A stretch of DNA of 64,000 nt from Pedobacter chitinilyticus (GTDB lineage: Bacteria > Bacteroidota > Bacteroidia > Sphingobacteriales > Sphingobacteriaceae): positions 134,603 to 198,602 of the forward strand of contig NZ_QMHN01000002.1 of assembly GCF_003313385.1 (NCBI RefSeq). Reading direction: 5' to 3'. Position 1 is the first letter of the stretch, and the number at the start of each line of letters is the position of its first letter. The translations under genes were made by a program, and so were the position numbers. Shown one piece after another: positions 58,934 through 64,000 of this stretch. The notes below the pieces were generated by a model. That model had not been told where the DNA came from. It did not search any database and was given only the letters and a program-made list of their open reading frames with translations.

Positions 58934-60763
58934 ATGAGGAATTTATTTGTTGCAATCCTATTACTGATTGCAAGTTTTAGCTACGCACAGAATTTTAAGT
59001 ATGCTTTTGTAACCGACACCCATGTGGGTACCGCAACTGGCGAGGAAGACTTACGAAGAACCGTTACCGACATCAATCAACAAAACGACATCGATTTTGT
59101 GCTAGTTACTGGCGACATCACCGAGATGGGCACCAATGAAGAGCTCAAATTGGCAAAAGAGATCCTCGCTAACCTCAACAAACCCTATTACGTCATCCCC
59201 GGCAACCACGATACTGGATGGTCGGAATCTGGTGGGGTTTCTTTCATTACCACCTTTGGCTATGACAAATTTACCTTTGACCATAAAGGCTACCGTTTTA
59301 TAGCGTGTGCTTCGGGGCCGTATGTGCGTATGAGCGACGGACACATTCCTCGTGATGCCACCGTTTGGCTCGATAGCTTATTGAAGAAAACACCTGCATC
59401 AATGCCAGTTGTTTTTGTGAACCACTACCCTATCGACAACAGCCTTGACAATTGGTATGAGGTTACTGATCGTTTAAAAACCAAAAACATTCAATATGCC
59501 ATTTGTGGTCATGGGCACCAAAATAAAGCTTATAATTTTGAAGGCATAGCCGCTACGATGGGACGTTCTAACCTACGTGCAAAGGACAGTATTGGTGGTT
59601 ATAACATTGTAAGCATGGCCAAAGACACCGTGTATTTTGCCACGAAAAAGCCTACTGAAACGCTACTACCAGCTTGGCGAAAAATTGCGCTTAAAACTTT
59701 TGTTAAGGACGGAAAAACCTATGAAAGACCAGATTTCTCCATCAACAAAACATATCCCAACGTTAAAGCCGTTTGGACTTACCATTCTAATGCGAACGTG
59801 GTTAATACGCCAGCATACAGTAATGATTTAATTATTTTTGGAAATAGCTTGGGCTTAGTTGAAGCGCTAAACCGCAAAACAGGAAAGCCCATTTGGACCT
59901 TTCAAACCAAAGGGGCTATCTACTCTTCTCCAATTATTACCAACGGATTAGTCATTTTTGGCTCTGGCGATGGAAATATATACGCTTTAAATCAAACATC
60001 GGGCAAGTTAAAATGGAAATCCGCAGCTAGTAAATCTGTTTTGGGATCGCCTGTAATTGAAGGACAAACATTATTTATTGGCGCAAGTGACAACACCTTT
60101 AGAGCACTTGATATTAAATCGGGACAAATTAAATGGGAATTTAAAGAAGTAGAAGGCACTATTGTAGGCAAACCACTCATTTACCAAGGGAAAATCATTT
60201 TCGGTTCATGGGGCAGACATTTATACGCTTTGGATCTCAACAAAGGCAATTTAATCTGGAAATGGAACAATGGAAGTGCCAACAGAATGTTCTCGCCAGC
60301 CATGGCCACCCCTGTAGCTACAAAAGGAACAATTTACATTGCAGCACCTGATCGTGTCCTTACGGCTATTGATGCCAATACAGGCGAAACTTTATGGCGA
60401 AACAACCAAGCTAAAGTTCGAGAATCTATTGGTATTTCTACCGACAGCTCTTTAGTATATGGCAAAACCATGCAGGACGAAATTGTAGCTTACAAAACCA
60501 CTCGAACAGACGAAGGTATTGCTTGGCAATTTAATGTAGGCTATGGTTACGAACACACCCCTTCAGATCTGATCGAAAAAAATGGCAAGCTTTTCTTCGG
60601 AACCAAGAATGGAACCGTGTACTGTGTTGATCCTGTCGCACGAAAAACCTTATGGGCCCACAAAATAGACAACTCGATGGTGAACACATTTAAAGTGATT
60701 GACGATAAAACATTACTGGTGAGCACCATGGATGGAAAGGTAACGTTAATTACAGAAAAATAA
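58934..60763 (+). CDS. Exported metallophosphoesterase fused to a PQQ-type beta-propeller
   Basis: 609 residues. A signal peptide (MRNLFVAILLLIASFSYAQ) is followed by a calcineurin-like phosphoesterase (about 22-240) with intact metal motifs: VTDTHVG, TGDITE near 58, GNHDTGW near 92, NHYPID near 160 and GHGHQN near 193. A beta-propeller of repeated Trp-containing blades follows (about 290-609): DGNIYALNQTSGKLKWK, NTFRALDIKSGQIKWEF, HLYALDLNKGNLIWKW and others. It should act in the periplasm or outside; the propeller may bind a partner or ligand. Substrate unknown. It ends at a strong hairpin. Confidence 0.9.
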   Translation: MRNLFVAILLLIASFSYAQNFKYAFVTDTHVGTATGEEDLRRTVTDINQQNDIDFVLVTGDITEMGTNEELKLAKEILANLNKPYYVIPGNHDTGWSESGGVSFITTFGYDKFTFDHKGYRFIACASGPYVRMSDGHIPRDATVWLDSLLKKTPASMPVVFVNHYPIDNSLDNWYEVTDRLKTKNIQYAICGHGHQNKAYNFEGIAATMGRSNLRAKDSIGGYNIVSMAKDTVYFATKKPTETLLPAWRKIALKTFVKDGKTYERPDFSINKTYPNVKAVWTYHSNANVVNTPAYSNDLIIFGNSLGLVEALNRKTGKPIWTFQTKGAIYSSPIITNGLVIFGSGDGNIYALNQTSGKLKWKSAASKSVLGSPVIEGQTLFIGASDNTFRALDIKSGQIKWEFKEVEGTIVGKPLIYQGKIIFGSWGRHLYALDLNKGNLIWKWNNGSANRMFSPAMATPVATKGTIYIAAPDRVLTAIDANTGETLWRNNQAKVRESIGISTDSSLVYGKTMQDEIVAYKTTRTDEGIAWQFNVGYGYEHTPSDLIEKNGKLFFGTKNGTVYCVDPVARKTLWAHKIDNSMVNTFKVIDDKTLLVSTMDGKVTLITEK

Positions 60764-60793
60764 CTAAAAAGCCATTTCGCAAAAATACCTCAC

Positions 60794-60822
60794 AAAAAAG
60801 TCCCGCATGTGCGGGACTTTTA
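60794..60822. terminator. Bidirectional terminator
   Basis: AAAGTCCCGC (60797-60806) and GCGGGACTTT (60811-60820) with loop ATGT; T-runs flank both sides. It serves the phosphoesterase gene and the M16 pair. Confidence 0.9.
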
Positions 60823-60825
60823 CAT

Positions 60826-62100
60826 TTATTTCTTTCCTACCACCACTCTCGCCATCGCGTTCCAATCTAAATATTTATTGGCCATCTCTTTCAAATCTTG
60901 AGCAGTAATGTTTTTAACGGTTTCTACGTAATTGCTATAGTAGCTGTAATCTAATCCAAAAAAATGGATGTTCTTGAACTTATCAGCATGCGAAAAAGCA
61001 TTCTCCAGACTGCCCAGCATAGAACCCAGCATATAGTTTTTAACCAAGTCTAGTTCCTCATCAGCAACAAGGTCTTCTCTTAAAAGCGTAATTTCCTTTT
61101 CAATTTCTTTCAAGGCATCGGCACATACATTAGCGCCAACTTCTGTAGCTAAAAAGAAATAACCTGCATGTTTTAACGAGGCAATACCCGAACCAATACC
61201 ATAAGTATAACCCTTGTCCTCACGTATGTTAGCCATTAACCGAGAACCAAAATAACCACCAAATACACAATTTAACACTTGCAAAGCAGGAAAATCGACA
61301 TGAGTGCGATTAATGCTCAAATTACCCATTCTAATGGCAGACTGCAATGCTTCTGGCTTTTCAATGTAAATATCTTCACCAGCTTTTACTGAAAAACTGA
61401 AATGATTTCGGTCGAAACTTTCGCTGTTTTGCCAAGCGCCGCCAAAAACCGTATCCAATACCTCAAAATCCTTATCTACAAATTTACCTGCAATAATGAT
61501 GGTACAATTTTTTGGTTGGTAAGCTGCTTTGAAATAAGCAAGCAAATCTGTTTGCTGCAATTGGTCATAATCCGATGGATTAATATCAGAACCATAAGCC
61601 GTATCCCCAAAAATAGCATGGGCAAAAGTTTTACGGGCTAAATAATCGTTCTTTTGCAAGCTCACCTGCAATTTTTGCTTCTGATTTTGCTGATAAATTT
61701 CCAATTCGTGTTGCGGAAAAATGCTCTCGTTTAACACCGAAAGTAAAATGGGCAAAACTGAAGACAAGTGCTTGGTCAGTGTATACAGCGTAATGGTCGT
61801 AAAATCGGCGCTATATTCTGTCTGCAAAAACGCACCATAGTAATCAACACCATCCGCAATTTGTTTTGCCGTTAATGTTGACGTTCCACTGTTAATCAAA
61901 CCATTTACCGCTACCGCTTGTAGAGGCTTTTGCTCGCTCCAGTTGGCATTCTCAAAAATAAACTCGATACGCACCAACTCCTGTTCGCCAGCATTTAAAA
62001 TATAAACTGGAAGCCCGTTGGCCAGTGGTTTCGAAATAGGTTGAATAAAATTAATATCACTTACCTGATTAAATGCAGGAGCTACTGTTCTGTTAAGCAT
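60826..62100 (-). CDS. M16-family peptidase partner, catalytically silent
   Basis: 424 residues with the two-domain M16 fold (LANGLPVYIL near 28, FKAAYQPKNCTIIIAG near 190, GYFGSRLMANIREDKGYTYGIGS near 285). The zinc motif HxxEH is missing: the place reads AVAVNGLIN. In paired M16 systems one subunit cuts and the other, lacking zinc but keeping the R/Y substrate-binding pair (RxDKGYxY-type), completes the chamber. The start overlaps the upstream M16 gene by 8 bases, which supports a 1:1 complex. Confidence 0.88.
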   Translation of the reverse strand: MLNRTVAPAFNQVSDINFIQPISKPLANGLPVYILNAGEQELVRIEFIFENANWSEQKPLQAVAVNGLINSGTSTLTAKQIADGVDYYGAFLQTEYSADFTTITLYTLTKHLSSVLPILLSVLNESIFPQHELEIYQQNQKQKLQVSLQKNDYLARKTFAHAIFGDTAYGSDINPSDYDQLQQTDLLAYFKAAYQPKNCTIIIAGKFVDKDFEVLDTVFGGAWQNSESFDRNHFSFSVKAGEDIYIEKPEALQSAIRMGNLSINRTHVDFPALQVLNCVFGGYFGSRLMANIREDKGYTYGIGSGIASLKHAGYFFLATEVGANVCADALKEIEKEITLLREDLVADEELDLVKNYMLGSMLGSLENAFSHADKFKNIHFFGLDYSYYSNYVETVKNITAQDLKEMANKYLDWNAMARVVVGKK

Positions 62101-63331
62101 TGGCTAAATAATATAAGGTTGATGATTTTTCTTTCTTAAACGTGGTGTTGGCCACCGCTCTAATCTGCTCGGCTGTTATACTCAAGTATTTGTTAATTTC
62201 TACATTCAACGAGGCTGCGTCGCCCAAAAGTTCGTAGTAAGCCAAATTCATTGCCTTATCCAACAAGCTCATTTCGGCAAATACCATAATCGATTCCGAT
62301 TTGTTTTTCACCTTGGTCAACTCGTCATCACTGACCAGCTCTGTCGCAATCAATTCAAGTTCTTTCCATATCGCTTTTTCAGCCATTTCCATACTCACCC
62401 CCTCTACCAGTTTACCTTCTACCACAAACAAACCTTCGTCTAAACTACTGGTGATATACGCATTGATTTCACTAAACAGCTTTTGTTCCTTAAGTAAACT
62501 GTTAAACAACCTCGACGATTGCCCCTGCGACAAAATATCCGAAAGCAAATCGAAAACCTGGTAATTGGCATCTGTTCTGCCCGACATTTTAAATGCTTTA
62601 TAAATCGCATTCAAAGGCACATCTGCTGTTACCGTCAAACTTCTTTCTGCTACTTGCTCAGGTTCCTGAGGAAGGTTCCGCTCATATTTATCACCTGCAG
62701 GAATTGGTCCAAACCATTTTTCAGCCAATTGCTTTACTTCCTCAGTCTTCACATTTCCGCCCACCACCAAAATAGCATTCTGCGGAGTGTAATGCTTTTT
62801 GAAAAATGCTTTCACATCTTCCATTTTTGCATTCTCAATCTGTGCCAAATCCTGCCCAATGGTGGCCCAGCGGTAAGGATGCTTTTGGTAAGCCAACGGA
62901 CGCAACTTTAACCAAACATCGCCATAAGGCTGATTAAGGTAACGCTGCTTAAACTCCTCGCAAACCACATTACGCTGTGTTTCCAAGCTCTTTTCCGAAA
63001 AAGCCAAGCTCAACATCCTGTCACTCTCCAACCAAAAAGCCGTCTCAATGTTGGCCGCAGGAAGGGTGATGTAATAATTGGTGATGTCGTTACTGGTGAA
63101 GGCATTGTTTTCGCCACCTACACGCTGCAAAGGTTCGTCGTAACTTGGAATGTTCACCGAACCTCCAAACATTAAATGCTCAAACAAATGCGCAAAGCCC
63201 GTTCTTCCCTCCTCTTCGTCCCTCGCGCCAACATCATAAAGTATATTTAAAACTGCCATTGGCGTGGTTGCATCCTCATGCACCAAAACCTTTAAACCAT
63301 TAGCCAGTGTAAAACGATTAAAATTTACCAT
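62093..63331 (-). CDS. M16-family zinc peptidase, active subunit
   Basis: 412 residues from the ATG at 63331 (MVNFNRFTLANGLKV). The inverted zinc motif HLFEH is near residue 55 (GFAHLFEHLMFGGS), with the distal Glu region (NVVCEEFKQR) near 125. It would cut peptides taken into the closed chamber formed with its partner. No signal peptide, so it should be cytoplasmic, unlike periplasmic PqqL. A TATCTTTG box (63338-63345, minus) ends six bases before the ATG. Confidence 0.92.
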   Translation of the reverse strand: MVNFNRFTLANGLKVLVHEDATTPMAVLNILYDVGARDEEEGRTGFAHLFEHLMFGGSVNIPSYDEPLQRVGGENNAFTSNDITNYYITLPAANIETAFWLESDRMLSLAFSEKSLETQRNVVCEEFKQRYLNQPYGDVWLKLRPLAYQKHPYRWATIGQDLAQIENAKMEDVKAFFKKHYTPQNAILVVGGNVKTEEVKQLAEKWFGPIPAGDKYERNLPQEPEQVAERSLTVTADVPLNAIYKAFKMSGRTDANYQVFDLLSDILSQGQSSRLFNSLLKEQKLFSEINAYITSSLDEGLFVVEGKLVEGVSMEMAEKAIWKELELIATELVSDDELTKVKNKSESIMVFAEMSLLDKAMNLAYYELLGDAASLNVEINKYLSITAEQIRAVANTTFKKEKSSTLYYLANA

Positions 63332-63626
63332 AGGCAACAAAGATAACCGAATTGTTGAATTGCCAAATTGCCGAATTGTTGGCAGATTGTAAAGATGAGG
63401 GTGCTTATGTAGACTAATATTAGTCGCAGTTTTTCTGGAAAATGAGCATCAGCATTCCATCGTTGCTGTAGTCCCGCTATCCGCTATAGTCCCGATACTC
63501 GGGAGCTGCCGCTACTATCGGGTTTAATTAACTCACGACAAAGCTGCTATCAACCATCTACTTTGCGCCCGCTGCGAAATTCACTATTTTTCTTTGCGGT
63601 TATTTTTTGTGGTAAAATCATAATTT

Positions 63627-63662
63627 ACAAACCTCGTAAGTTTTTAAAACCTACAAGGTTTA
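63627..63662. repeat. Member of the AAACCTCGTAGGTTT repeat family
   Basis: AAACCTCGTAAGTTTT and AAAACCTACAAGGTTT are imperfect inverse copies forming a hairpin of about 14 pairs. Confidence 0.7.
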
Positions 63663-63785
63663 ATCTTATTTAATTAACGCCAAGTGCATTAAACCTATAA
63701 GGTTTGTACGAATTCGACAATATAATTTATACGTTAAAATTCGTTAATCTGAGCAATCTCATCATCTGTTAATCCCGATAATACT

Positions 63786-63793
63786 TACCTTTG
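63786..63793 (+). promoter_or_regulatory. -7 box touching the mqnC start
   Basis: TACCTTTG fits TAnnTTTG and ends four bases before the ATG at 63798, which predicts an almost leaderless transcript. Confidence 0.5.
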
Positions 63794-63797
63794 TACT

Positions 63798-64000
63798 ATG
63801 AATACAGGAGAATTACTGCAAAGGGCACTTCAGTTTGATTTTTTGAGCAAAGAAGAAGGTGTATTTTTATATCATAATGCCAGTACTGCCGAATTGGCTT
63901 ACGTGGCCAATGAGCTTAGAAAAATACAGGTACCCAGTGGTAAGGTAACTTGGCAAATTGACCGCAATGTAAACACCACCAACGTTTGTATTGCCAACTG
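63798..64000 (+). CDS. mqnC: Cyclic dehypoxanthinyl futalosine synthase, N-terminal part
   Basis: The gene runs off the window; 67 codons are visible. The start MNTGELLQRALQFDFLSKEEG and the segment VTWQIDRNVNTTNVCIANC are typical of MqnC/CofH-type radical SAM enzymes; the CX3CX2C cluster begins at the last visible residue. MqnC makes the cyclic intermediate in the futalosine route to menaquinone. CofH is less likely, as deazaflavin genes are rare in this phylum. Confidence 0.85.
   Translation, partial: MNTGELLQRALQFDFLSKEEGVFLYHNASTAELAYVANELRKIQVPSGKVTWQIDRNVNTTNVCIAN

Larger units (their letters stand above)
63332..63797. other. Repeat-bearing intergenic stretch before mqnC
   Basis: It holds the promoter box of the M16 pair, a GC-rich segment at 63465-63525 with repeated TAGTCCCG and CGGGA arms, a CTTTGCGGTTA relic near 63592, an AAACCTCGTAAG-type hairpin (63627-63662), a small AAACCT/AGGTTT hairpin near 63690-63705, and the mqnC -7 box. 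No gene seen. Confidence 0.65.

Overview
The window looks like chromosomal DNA of a Bacteroidota bacterium, most like Pedobacter or a near relative in the Sphingobacteriaceae. The evidence is: two proteins ending in type IX secretion (T9SS) sorting domains with a YPNP motif; a Rho factor with a long charged N-terminal insert; a TonB receptor with a carboxypeptidase-like N-terminal domain; many -7 promoter boxes of the TAnnTTTG type; few Shine-Dalgarno sites; and a short-form AMP nucleosidase. This placement rests on gene content alone.

Region 1 (1-12,359) is the right-hand part of an integrated element, richer in G+C by eye than the rest. It holds the end of a Ski2-like DEAH helicase, a metallophosphatase, a tight operon (S74 chaperone-domain protein, two paralogous lipoproteins, secreted subtilisin-like protease), a large T9SS-exported protein, an unknown 238-aa protein and a large serine recombinase. 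The last 30 codons of the recombinase lie antisense across a complete tRNA-Leu(GAG), which appears to be the attachment site. A 57-aa decayed copy of the recombinase N terminus sits just before it. The left end is outside the window.

Region 2 (12,360-31,000) is core genome: PhnP-like hydrolase, LolA, FtsK, ankyrin and PspC-like proteins, YceI lipoprotein, DUF2851, DMT transporter with PyrF, Rho, PssA, HPt protein, FolK, SppA, and a PolX whose polymerase active site looks destroyed. PolX overlaps the first of a run of glycosyltransferases (to 33,492). Then come a SixA-like phosphatase, AMP nucleosidase, the proteostasis set ClpX-ClpP-trigger factor (34,373-39,227) and tRNA-Leu(UAG).

Region 3 (39,500-49,000) has an unknown lipoprotein, a vitamin-B12-type binding protein and a storage-sugar cluster: fused trehalose-phosphate synthase/phosphatase, GH15 hydrolase, GlgC and GlgA. 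Region 4 (49,000-64,000) has siroheme methyltransferase, an AT-rich orphan gene with a HEPN-like Rx4H motif, a LOG-family protein, a TonB receptor, an SDR, GuaB, two small lipoproteins, a phosphoesterase/beta-propeller fusion, a paired M16 peptidase system and the start of mqnC.

Intergenic DNA is full of dispersed inverted repeats, with at least four families. One of about 84 bp occurs three times. No CRISPR array, rRNA or insertion sequence was seen.
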